The notes beneath the pieces are model-generated. The model had not been told where the DNA came from. It saw only the letters and a program-made list of their open reading frames with translations, and did not search any database. Shown in pieces: positions 24,266 through 31,910 of a DNA stretch of 64,000 bases. Position 1 is the stretch's first letter. Each line of letters begins with the position of its first letter. The translations under genes were made by a program, and so were the position numbers. This DNA is from Actinoplanes philippinensis. Its GTDB lineage: Bacteria > Actinomycetota > Actinomycetes > Mycobacteriales > Micromonosporaceae. Location: contig NZ_FONV01000010.1 of assembly GCF_900113015.1 (NCBI RefSeq), positions 433,205 through 497,204 of the forward strand, given 5' to 3'.

Positions 24266-26485
24266 GTGGCAGACGAACTCGCCGCTCAGGAACGACTGGA
24301 GCACCAGGCCGCACAAGGAAAGTGCCCCGTCGCGCACGGCGGCTCCGGATCCCACGGGGGCCGGACGAACCGGGACTGGTGGCCCAACCAGCTCGATCTG
24401 AGTGTGCTGCACCACAACCCGCCGGCGCACAACCCGCTGGGTGGCGACTTCGACTACGCCGCGGCCTTCCGGAGCCTCGACCTGGCGGCCGTGAAGGCGG
24501 ACATCGCCGCGCTGCTGACCGACTCGCAGGACTGGTGGCCCGCCGACTTCGGCCACTACGGCCCGCTCATGATCCGGATGGCGTGGCACAGTGCCGGCAC
24601 CTACCGGACCTTCGACGGCCGCGGTGGCGCGGGCGGCGGCGAGCAGCGGTTCGCGCCGCTGAACAGCTGGCCGGACAACGGCAACCTGGACAAGGCCCGC
24701 CTGCTGCTCTGGCCGGTCAAGAAGAAGTACGGCAAGAACATCTCGTGGGCCGACCTGATGATCCTGGCCGGCAACGTGGCCCTGGAGAGCATGGGCTTCG
24801 AGACGTACGGCTTCGGGGGCGGCCGCGCCGACGTCTGGGAGCCGGAGGACGTCAACTGGGGCACCGAGGACACCTGGCTGGGCGACAACCGCTACAGCGG
24901 CGACCGTGACCTGGCCAAGCCGCTCGGCGCCGTGCAGATGGGCCTCATCTACGTCAACCCGGAGGGCCCGAACGGGAACCCGGACCCGCTGGCCTCGGCC
25001 CGGGACATCCGGGACACGTTCGGCCGGATGGGCATGAACGACGAGGAGACCGTGGCGCTGATCGCCGGCGGCCACACCTTCGGCAAGACCCACGGCGCCG
25101 GCCCGGCCGAGCACGTGGGCGCCGAGCCCGAGGCCGCCCCGATCGAGCAGCAGGGCCTCGGCTGGAAGAGCAGCTTCGGCACCGGCGTGGGCGCGGACGC
25201 GATCACCAGCGGCCTGGAGGTCACCTGGACCTACCACCCGACCCGCTGGGACAACGAGTTCTTCCACATCCTCTTCGCGTACGACTGGGAGCTCACCCGG
25301 TCGCCGGCCGGCGCGCACCAGTGGCGTCCGAAGAACGGCGCCGGCTCCGACCTGGTGCCGCACGCGTTCGACGCCGGGAAGCGGCAGGAGCCACGGATGC
25401 TCACCTCCGACCTGGCGCTGCGGTTCGACCCGATCTACGGCCCGATCTCGAAGCGGTTCCACGACAACCCGGAGGAGTTCGGCAAGGCCTTCGCCAAGGC
25501 CTGGTTCAAGCTGACCCACCGTGACATGGGCCCGATCGCCCGCTACCTCGGCCCCGAGGTGCCGTCCGAGCCGCTGATCTGGCAGGACCCGCTGCCCGCC
25601 GTCGACCACGAGCTGGTCGGCCCGGCGGACGTCGCCGCTCTCAAGGCCGCCGTGCTGGCCTCCGGCCTGACCGTCGCCGAGCTGGTCGCGACCGCATGGG
25701 CGTCGGCCTCGACGTTCCGTGGCACCGACAAGCGCGGTGGCGCGAACGGCGCCCGGATCCGGCTGGCCCCGCAGAACCAGTGGGAGGCCAACGACCCGGC
25801 CCAGCTCGCCAGGGTGCTCGGGGTGCTGGAGGGCGTCAAGGCCGAGTTCGACGCGGCCGGCGGCGCGAAGATCTCCCTCGCCGACCTGATCGTGCTGGCC
25901 GGCTCGGCCGCCGTGGAGAAGGCCGCGAAGGACGCCGGTTTCGACGTCGAGGTGCCGTTCACCCCGGGTCGTACCGACGCGACCGAGGAGCAGACCGACG
26001 CCGAGTCGTTCGCGGTGCTGGAGCCCACCCACGACGGCTTCCGCAACTACCTCGCGAAGGGGCACAACCGCCCCACCGAGGCGCTGCTGGTGGACCGGGC
26101 GCAGCTGCTCACCCTGACCGCGCCGGAGCTGACCGTGCTGGTCGGCGGCCTGCGCGTGCTGGGCGCGAACACCGCCGGCTCGCAGCACGGCGTCTTCACC
26201 GAGACCCCGGGCGTGCTGACGAACGACTTCTTCGTCAACCTGCTCGACTTCGGCACCACCTGGTCGGCCACCGACTCCGACGGCGAGACCTTCGAGGGCC
26301 GCGACCGCCGGACCGGCGCGGTCAGGTGGACCGCCACCCGCGCCGACCTGATCTTCGGGTCGAACTCGATCCTGCGCGCGCAGGCCGAGGTCTACGCCAG
26401 CGACGACGCCAAGGAGAAGCTGGTCACCGACTTCGTCGCGGCGTGGGTCAAGGTCGCGAACCTGGACCGGTTCGACCTGGCCTGA
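24266..26485 (+). CDS. katG: Catalase-peroxidase
   Basis: A haem catalase-peroxidase of 739 residues, the usual length, with the tandem peroxidase domains of the family. The distal RMAWHSAGTYR and proximal AGGHTFGKTHGA motifs are intact. The Trp, Tyr (in IYVNPEGP) and Met residues of the catalase-specific cross-link are present too. The GTG start is chosen for its GGAGG at five bases' spacing; a GTG 15 codons upstream is an alternative. No furA gene precedes it, unlike many actinobacterial katG loci. Instead it is divergent from the VanR-like regulator gene. Confidence 0.96.
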   Translation: MADELAAQERLEHQAAQGKCPVAHGGSGSHGGRTNRDWWPNQLDLSVLHHNPPAHNPLGGDFDYAAAFRSLDLAAVKADIAALLTDSQDWWPADFGHYGPLMIRMAWHSAGTYRTFDGRGGAGGGEQRFAPLNSWPDNGNLDKARLLLWPVKKKYGKNISWADLMILAGNVALESMGFETYGFGGGRADVWEPEDVNWGTEDTWLGDNRYSGDRDLAKPLGAVQMGLIYVNPEGPNGNPDPLASARDIRDTFGRMGMNDEETVALIAGGHTFGKTHGAGPAEHVGAEPEAAPIEQQGLGWKSSFGTGVGADAITSGLEVTWTYHPTRWDNEFFHILFAYDWELTRSPAGAHQWRPKNGAGSDLVPHAFDAGKRQEPRMLTSDLALRFDPIYGPISKRFHDNPEEFGKAFAKAWFKLTHRDMGPIARYLGPEVPSEPLIWQDPLPAVDHELVGPADVAALKAAVLASGLTVAELVATAWASASTFRGTDKRGGANGARIRLAPQNQWEANDPAQLARVLGVLEGVKAEFDAAGGAKISLADLIVLAGSAAVEKAAKDAGFDVEVPFTPGRTDATEEQTDAESFAVLEPTHDGFRNYLAKGHNRPTEALLVDRAQLLTLTAPELTVLVGGLRVLGANTAGSQHGVFTETPGVLTNDFFVNLLDFGTTWSATDSDGETFEGRDRRTGAVRWTATRADLIFGSNSILRAQAEVYASDDAKEKLVTDFVAAWVKVANLDRFDLA

Positions 26486-26561
26486 TCAGCCACAGTTTTG
26501 ACCGGAGCCCGGGTCGGCCGCACCGACCCGGGCAACACCGGCTGGTACCCTCAGCATCGTC

Positions 26562-26634
26562 GGGCTCGTAGCTCAGTGGATAGAGCAACCGCCTCCTAAG
26601 CGGTAGGTCGCGCGTTCAAATCGCGCCGGGCCCA
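26562..26634 (+). tRNA. tRNA-Arg (anticodon CCT)
   Basis: A full cloverleaf folds: acceptor GGGCTCG with CGGGCCC, anticodon stem ACCGC/GCGGT with loop CTCCTAA, and T-arm GCGCG-TTCAAAT-CGCGC. Anticodon CCT reads the Arg codon AGG. CCA is not encoded. The tRNA lies 76 bases after katG and only a few bases from the end of the convergent rpf gene. Confidence 0.96.
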
Positions 26635-26637
26635 CTC

Positions 26638-27174
26638 TCACAGCTTCAATCGCTGCCCCACCCGCAGGTGGTGCGGGCTGCGCAGGACATCCGAGTTCAT
26701 GCGGTAAAGCGCTCGCCACCCACCCCGTACGTCGTGGCGCGCCGCGATCCGCGCCAGGGTGTCGCCTCGCCGTACCACGTAGCTCTTGCCGGACCGGTGC
26801 GCCCGGTGCGCCTTGCGGACACCGCCGCGGGACGCCGCCGAGTAGGCGTGCCGCCGCCCGCACGTGGGCCACGCGCCGATCCCCTGTCCGCGCACCACCC
26901 GCTCGGCGATGCGGATCTGCTCCGACCTGGTGGCCCGGTTGGCGGTCGACGCGTACTTCGTGCCGCCGTAGGCCCGCCAGGTGCTCCGGCTGAACTGGAG
27001 TCCCCCGTAGTAGCCGTTTCCGGTGTTGATGCTCCAGTTGCCCCCGGATTCGCAGTGCGCGATCGCATCCCAGTTGATGTCCGCCTTCGCGGGCCCGGCC
27101 AGGGCCACGGTTCCGGCGAGACCGGCGGCCATCAGGCCGACCGCGCGATGGAGTTGTTTTCCGATCTGAGCCAT
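26638..27174 (-). CDS. Resuscitation-promoting factor-like lysozyme/transglycosylase with LysM
   Basis: A 178-residue secreted muralytic enzyme. A signal peptide (to about residue 30, AGPAKA) precedes an Rpf catalytic domain with WDAIAHCESGGNW, containing the catalytic Glu, and NGYYGGLQFSRSTW. A basic linker and a C-terminal LysM domain (SYVVRRGDTLARIAAR to VGQRLKL) follow. Rpf enzymes cleave peptidoglycan and promote spore germination or exit from dormancy. The ATG has GGAGG upstream. The long leader carries a c-di-AMP riboswitch, matching known control of rpfA-type genes in Streptomyces. Confidence 0.92.
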   Translation of the reverse strand: MAQIGKQLHRAVGLMAAGLAGTVALAGPAKADINWDAIAHCESGGNWSINTGNGYYGGLQFSRSTWRAYGGTKYASTANRATRSEQIRIAERVVRGQGIGAWPTCGRRHAYSAASRGGVRKAHRAHRSGKSYVVRRGDTLARIAARHDVRGGWRALYRMNSDVLRSPHHLRVGQRLKL

Positions 27175-27186
27175 GAGCTTGTCCTC

Positions 27187-27350
27187 CACGCCTACGAGGT
27201 CAGCTGTCGGGTTCGGGCAGAGGTGCCCGGCCGCGGTGGCGGCTTCACCCCGAGGCGCCGTAGCGCCGAGGAACTCTTGGGTCCCCCGCTCCATGCCTTG
27301 GGTTTCGTCGAACCGTGGTCGGCGGCTGGACTCGGCGTTTCCGACCAACG
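27187..27350 (-). promoter_or_regulatory. c-di-AMP (ydaO/yuaA) riboswitch
   Basis: Read on the minus strand, the leader of the rpf gene contains the conserved blocks of the ydaO family in order: ACGCCGAGTCC, GGGGACCCAAGAG, CGGGGTGAAGCC, and near the end GAACCCGACAGCTGACCTC followed by GTAGGCGT. The last block abuts the GGAGG ribosome-binding site. In this class c-di-AMP binding normally reduces expression. Boundaries are approximate. Confidence 0.85.
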
Positions 27351-27529
27351 GTGCCCGGCCTCTTGCGGGCTGTCGATTCGCCGCGTTGCTGATTGGTTAT
27401 GCGAGACGCGGCAATGGAGTTGTACGTCACAAATTAGCCGCTTTGATCTTCCTTTGTGTGGCTAACGTGCGCATCTCGGCGTGGCGCAACAGGTGCGGAC
27501 ACTCCACCGAGGGTGCACAATCGGCAGCC

Positions 27530-28744
27530 ATGACCGAGTCACCGCGCGACTTCGACGTGATCGTCTACGGCGCTTCCGGATTCGTCGGCGTGCTGGTGGC
27601 GCGGTATCTGGCCGAGCACGCCCCGGAGGGCGCACGCCTTGCGCTGGGCGGCCGCTCCGCGGCGAGACTGGAGGGTCTCGGTCTGGGCCTGCCCGTCGTG
27701 ATCGCCGACGCCAACGACGCGGCGGCGCTGACCACGATGGCCGCTCGCACGCGTGTCGTGGTGACCACCGTCGGCCCGTATGCGAAGTACGGCAAGGCAC
27801 TTGCCCACGCCTGCGCCGAAACCGGCACCGACTACGTGGACCTCACCGGTGAGGTGCTCTTCGCCCGTGACAGCATCGACGAGAACCACGAGACCGCCCG
27901 GCGTACCGGCGCACGGATCGTGCACTCCTGCGGCTTCGATTCGATTCCGTCCGATATCGGCGTGCACGTCCTGCATGAAGAGGTGAGCCGGGACGGCGCC
28001 GGCGAGCTCACCGACACCACGCTGGTGGTGAGCAGCATGCGAGGCGGGATCAGCGGCGGCACCATCGACTCGATGCGTCATCAGGTCGACCTGATGCGGA
28101 AGGACACCCGGCTGCGCAAGATCGGCGCCAGCCCGTACTCGCTGAGCCCGGACCGCGGCGCCGAGCCGGACCTCGGCCGCCAGCCCGACATGCTCACCCT
28201 CCCCGCGTCCGAGGTGGACCCCAGCGTCCGCGGGCACCTCGCGCCGTTCGTGATGGCGTCCTACAACACCCGCGTGGTGCGCCGGAGCAACGCGCTGCGC
28301 GGCTGGGCGTACGGTCGCGGCTTCCGCTATCGCGAGGTGCTGCGGGTGAAGAGCAAACTCGCCGCCACGATCGTCAAGTCCGGGATGAACGCCCTGGTCA
28401 TCGGCTTCGCCGTGCCGCCGCTGCGGTTCGTGCTCGACCGGTTCCTGCCCGCGCCCGGCGCCGGCCCGAGTGAGGACCGCCAGCGCAACGGGCACTTCAC
28501 CATGGATCTCTTCACCACCACCACGTCCGGGGCGCGCTATCGCGCGAGGGTCAAGGCCAAGGGCGATCCGGGGTACGCCGCGACGGCCGTCATGCTCGGC
28601 GAGTCCGCTCTCGCGCTCGCCTTCGACGGCGACGCGCTGCCGCAGGTCGAGGGTGGGGTGCTCACACCGGCGACAGCCATCGGGGACGCCCTGGTCACGC
28701 GGCTGCGCGCGGCCGGGATGGAGATCACCGTTCAGCGCCTCTGA
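27530..28744 (+). CDS. Saccharopine dehydrogenase-like / trans-acting enoyl reductase family protein
   Basis: A 404-residue protein with an N-terminal Rossmann domain (VIVYGASGFVGVLVARYL) and the conserved VGPYAKYGKALAHACAETGTDYVDLTGE segment. These place it with the saccharopine-dehydrogenase-like enoyl reductases, such as the mycobacterial trans-acting enoyl reductase Rv2953 and its wider family. It probably uses NADPH and is membrane-associated through a hydrophobic segment near residue 290. No polyketide synthase partner is nearby, so substrate is unknown. The ATG lacks a clear Shine-Dalgarno and may be translated from a short or absent leader. Confidence 0.85.
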   Translation: MTESPRDFDVIVYGASGFVGVLVARYLAEHAPEGARLALGGRSAARLEGLGLGLPVVIADANDAAALTTMAARTRVVVTTVGPYAKYGKALAHACAETGTDYVDLTGEVLFARDSIDENHETARRTGARIVHSCGFDSIPSDIGVHVLHEEVSRDGAGELTDTTLVVSSMRGGISGGTIDSMRHQVDLMRKDTRLRKIGASPYSLSPDRGAEPDLGRQPDMLTLPASEVDPSVRGHLAPFVMASYNTRVVRRSNALRGWAYGRGFRYREVLRVKSKLAATIVKSGMNALVIGFAVPPLRFVLDRFLPAPGAGPSEDRQRNGHFTMDLFTTTTSGARYRARVKAKGDPGYAATAVMLGESALALAFDGDALPQVEGGVLTPATAIGDALVTRLRAAGMEITVQRL

Positions 28745-29071
28745 GCGATCGCGTGGAGGACGTGCCGGTGCTTCGGCCCGCTGACGGCCGAGCCCGGCCA
28801 CAGGCACGCGACGACGCCCGGATCAGTGTCCACAGAAGATCGACATCCTCCGGCTCGCCGTCCGCTGCCGGCCGGAACCGAGGAACTCCCTGGTCTCGCG
28901 GCCGGCGTCGCGGCCCGGATCGACGGCGGGACGCATGGGTGCGGACATGATGCGATTTTGCACCCCGAAAGGGTGTCCGTGATCCGACCGGTGGACGGTA
29001 AGGAATCGTGCACGCCTTTCATGTCGATCGCCACTAGCACCAAAGCTGGTCTTACCGGCACGATTGGACAG
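28745..29071. other. Intergenic stretch without recognised gene
   Basis: No reading frame with convincing codon bias or homology is seen. The part around 28940-29060 is less GC-rich and probably contains the promoter of the acetyltransferase operon. Possible small frames here are unsupported. Confidence 0.4.
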
Positions 29072-29677
29072 GTGACCGTCAGCCCGCTGCCCTACCCGCT
29101 GAGGTTGACGGGGACCGGCGTGGTCCTGCGGGAATGGCGGTGGGAGGACCTCGACGACCTGGTCGCCCTCCTCGACGAGCCGGGCATCGCCCGCTGGACG
29201 CTGATGCCGTCACCGTTCGACGTCGAGGCCGGGCTCGCCTATCTGCGCCGGGCCCAGCAGGGCCGCATCGGGGGCAGCCGGATCCAGCTCGCGATCACCA
29301 CCGACGGCGGCCGGCCACTCGGCGAGGTGCTGCTCTTCAACGTCGCACCGGAGGCGCACGAGGCCGAGCTGGGCTATCTGATCGGGTTGCCGTACCGGCG
29401 GCGGGGTCTCGCCTCGGCGGCGTTGTCACTGCTCACCACCTATGCCTTCGACACCATCGGGCTCCGGCGGCTGCTGCTGCGCATCGACCGCGGCAACACC
29501 GCGAGCACGTCGGTGGCACGCCGCTGCGGATACCGTCCGGCGGCCGAGCCGCCCATGCACCAGAGCGGGCCGTACGGGCCGGCCACCCTGGACACCTGGG
29601 AGTACGTGGAGAACCGCTCCGGTCCACAGGACGATCGCCGGAAAAATGTCGCAGCCCGGCGGTACGGTCGGCGCTGA
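29072..29677 (+). CDS. GNAT-family N-acetyltransferase (RimJ/RimL type)
   Basis: A 201-residue acetyltransferase of the RimJ/RimL-like branch: substrate-side beta strand at TGVVLREWRWEDLDDL, the acetyl-CoA loop LPYRRRGLASAAL (about residue 108), and the late strand with GNTASTSVARRCGY. It transfers acetyl from acetyl-CoA to an amine; substrate unknown. The GTG start is the nearest to the domain with a GGA upstream. The C-terminus has a basic tail. It is followed 17 bases later by the winged-helix protein gene, suggesting an operon. Confidence 0.83.
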   Translation: MTVSPLPYPLRLTGTGVVLREWRWEDLDDLVALLDEPGIARWTLMPSPFDVEAGLAYLRRAQQGRIGGSRIQLAITTDGGRPLGEVLLFNVAPEAHEAELGYLIGLPYRRRGLASAALSLLTTYAFDTIGLRRLLLRIDRGNTASTSVARRCGYRPAAEPPMHQSGPYGPATLDTWEYVENRSGPQDDRRKNVAARRYGRR

Positions 29678-29694
29678 GGGCTGAGGAGGGGCTG

Positions 29695-30792
29695 ATGATC
29701 GACGTGGATCGTGAGCGCGTCATGGCGTACCGGATCGTGGCCCAGGGTCTGGCCGACCGCTCCGGTGACCGGCCCGCCGACCTGCCGGTGCTCGACCTCG
29801 GCGTCCAGGAGTACACACCTGACTCGACCCGGGTCGCCCTCGCCGCACGGACCGGCGCCGGCCTCGACGACGACCGGCTGACCACCGTGTGGGCCGCCCG
29901 CGGCGCCCCGCACCTGCATCGCCGCGCCGACCTGCCCGACCTCGCCGGACAGCTGTGGCCGGTCGGTGACGACGACGCCGCGGCCCGGATCAAGAGCGGC
30001 CAGATCCCCGGTGCCGGCGGTCTCGGGGTGCGGGCGTTCACCGTGACGGCGGAGGCGTTCAAGGCGGTGCTCGCCGCGCCCATGCCGCGCGGCGAGGCCA
30101 GCACGGAGGTCAGCCGCCGCGTCCCGGCCGAGCTGACCTACGACTGCAAGAGCTGCGCCGCCCGCCACATCGCCGGCAACGTCTGGCAGCACGCCGGCCT
30201 GGCCGGGGGTGTCGAGGTGCTCTCCCGCGGCCGTGACGCGATGCTGGGCCCTCTCGCCGACGCGCCACCGATCCCCGGCGCCAACCGTGGTGTCGACCGG
30301 CTGATCGAGACCTACCTGCGGTTCCTCGGCCCGGCGGGGCCGTCCGAGGTGGCGCGATATCTGGGCAGCAGCCCCACGGCGATCAAGGCGGTGTGGCCGT
30401 CCGCGGGCCTCACCGAGGTCCGGGTGGAGGGTCGACGGGCCTGGCTGCCGTCGTCGGCGACCGCGCTGCTGGAGTCGGCGGAGGCTCGACGCGGGGTGCG
30501 CTGGCTGCCCCCGATGGACCCGCTGCTCCAGGCCCGTGACCGTGACCTGCTGGTTCCCGGCCGGGAGCGGCAGAAGGAGGTGTGGCGCATCCTCGGCAAC
30601 CCGGGGGCGCTGCTCGTCGACGGCGAGATCACCGGGGTGTGGCGAGCCCGGATGGCCGGGCGCAAGCGGGTCGACCTCACCGTCACCACGTTCGAAGGGC
30701 TGACCGGCGATCAGGTCGCGCGGGTCGAGGAGGAGGCGGCGCAGGTGGCACGGGCACGCGGCGTGGCAGAGGCACGGGTGATCCACGAGTGA
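29695..30792 (+). CDS. Winged-helix DNA-binding domain protein (HTH_42 / AlkZ-like)
   Basis: A 365-residue protein that looks like the HTH_42 (formerly DUF1006) family, which includes DNA glycosylases of the AlkZ/YcaQ type and many uncharacterised actinobacterial members. Supporting segments are the C-terminal MDPLLQARDRDLLVPG and the WR(A)RMAGRKRVDLTV strand. The QxD/QxQ catalytic motif of the glycosylases is not obvious (VQEYT occupies a similar place), so DNA-repair activity is uncertain. A strong GAGGAGG precedes the ATG. It overlaps the next gene by four bases. Confidence 0.78.
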   Translation: MIDVDRERVMAYRIVAQGLADRSGDRPADLPVLDLGVQEYTPDSTRVALAARTGAGLDDDRLTTVWAARGAPHLHRRADLPDLAGQLWPVGDDDAAARIKSGQIPGAGGLGVRAFTVTAEAFKAVLAAPMPRGEASTEVSRRVPAELTYDCKSCAARHIAGNVWQHAGLAGGVEVLSRGRDAMLGPLADAPPIPGANRGVDRLIETYLRFLGPAGPSEVARYLGSSPTAIKAVWPSAGLTEVRVEGRRAWLPSSATALLESAEARRGVRWLPPMDPLLQARDRDLLVPGRERQKEVWRILGNPGALLVDGEITGVWRARMAGRKRVDLTVTTFEGLTGDQVARVEEEAAQVARARGVAEARVIHE

Positions 30793-31655
30793 CCACGGTC
30801 GGCTTCCTGCACACGGCCGAGGTGCACGTCGCGACGTTCCGGGGGCTCTTCGCCGAGCTGGCCCCGCCGGGGCTCGCCGATCTGCACCTGGTCGACGAGG
30901 CGCTGCTCGCCGACGCCCGCCGCACCGGTTCGGCGCCCGGGCTGGCCGGGCGGCTCCGGGAGCTGGCCGCCGCCGGGGCAGACCTGATCGTCTGCACGTG
31001 CTCGACGATCGGCGCCGACGCGGAGGCGACCCCCGCGGGTGTGCCGGTGGTGCGCCTGGACCGGCCGATGGCCGAGGCCGCGGTGGCCATGGGCGACCGG
31101 ATCGCGGTCGTCGCCACCGTCGAGTCCACGGTGGAGCCGACGATGGCGCTGATCCGGGCGACCGCCGAACGGCTGGCGACGCCGATCCCGGCAACGGCCG
31201 AGCAAGCGGTGACGCCGATCCCGGCAACGGCCGAGCAAGCGGTGACGCCGATCCCGGCAACGGCCGAGCAAGCGGTGACGCCAACCCCAGCAACCACCGA
31301 GCAGCCAGCGACGCCGATCCCGGCGACCGCCGAGCAGCCAGCGACGCAAATACCGGCAGCTGCTGGGCGGGCGGTGACGCTCATTCCGGCAACGGCTGGG
31401 CGGGCGCTGACGCTGATTCCTTCCCCCTGCCTGACGGCCTGGCGCCATTTCGAGGCCGGTGACCTGGCCGCCTACGACGCGGAGATCGCCGCGCACATCC
31501 GGGCGATCGCGGCCGACGCCGACGTGTTCGTGCTGGCCCAGGCCAGCATGGCGGGCGCGGCGGCCCTTCTGCCGGACCTTCCGGTGCTCACCAGCCCACG
31601 CGCCGCCGTGGAGGCGGCAGTACGCCACGCCGCCGCTCTCAAGACGTCGGTCTGA
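30789..31655 (+). CDS. Asp/Glu racemase-superfamily protein interrupted by an 11-residue repeat array
   Basis: A 288-residue protein with the two-lobe Asp/Glu/hydantoin racemase fold. The first lobe carries LIVCTCSTIG with the nucleophilic Cys. In the second lobe, the place of the other catalytic Cys reads VLAQASMAGA, so only one thiol is available and true racemase activity is doubtful. Between the lobes (about residues 131-210) sit seven near-identical 11-residue units of the type TPIPATAEQAV, encoded by a 33-bp tandem array. The GTG start overlaps the preceding stop. Array, single Cys and context suggest a diverging enzyme. Confidence 0.8.
   Translation: MTTVGFLHTAEVHVATFRGLFAELAPPGLADLHLVDEALLADARRTGSAPGLAGRLRELAAAGADLIVCTCSTIGADAEATPAGVPVVRLDRPMAEAAVAMGDRIAVVATVESTVEPTMALIRATAERLATPIPATAEQAVTPIPATAEQAVTPIPATAEQAVTPTPATTEQPATPIPATAEQPATQIPAAAGRAVTLIPATAGRALTLIPSPCLTAWRHFEAGDLAAYDAEIAAHIRAIAADADVFVLAQASMAGAAALLPDLPVLTSPRAAVEAAVRHAAALKTSV
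31179..31420 (+). repeat. In-frame tandem array, 33-bp unit, about seven copies
   Basis: Units start at 31179 and repeat every 33 bases. The first three are essentially identical (ACGCCGATCCCGGCAACG...), and units four to seven progressively diverge. The last partial unit (31410-31420) merges into the native LIP strand. Because 33 is a multiple of three the reading frame is kept. Confidence 0.92.
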
Positions 31656-31910
31656 CGGCCCGGGTCGGCCCGTCGGCCTGCACTCGACACCTCGGGTCGC
31701 CAGCCCGCTCTCAAGACGTCTGCCCACCGGCCGCACTCGACACGTCGGCCCGCCCTCCCACACTCGACACCTCGGCCGGCGGCCCGCACTCGACACCTCG
31801 GCCCGCCCGCCCGCACTCGACACCTCGGCCCGGCGGCCCGCACTCGACCGGTTGGCCCGCACTCGACACCTCGGCCCGGCGGCCTGCTCTCGACCGGTCG
31901 GCGCGCCGGC
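31635..31910. repeat. Degenerate intergenic tandem array, about 26-27 bp unit
   Basis: About ten copies of a unit with core C-A/T-CTCGACACCTCGG followed by a C/G-rich spacer. The first copy (GCTCTCAAGACGTCGG, 31635) lies inside the last codons of the racemase-like gene, and a near copy recurs at 31706. The array fills the gap to the convergent DUF3500 gene. No palindromic repeat and no unique spacers are present. Confidence 0.85.

Noticed and set aside
30789..31655. A fully active Asp/Glu racemase
   Set aside because: Only one of the two catalytic cysteines is seen (CTCST); the second site is QAS, so I call it superfamily member only.
31179..31910. Regular repeats that might be taken for a CRISPR array
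   Set aside because: Units are contiguous without unique spacers, not palindromic, and partly in-frame coding; no cas genes are present.
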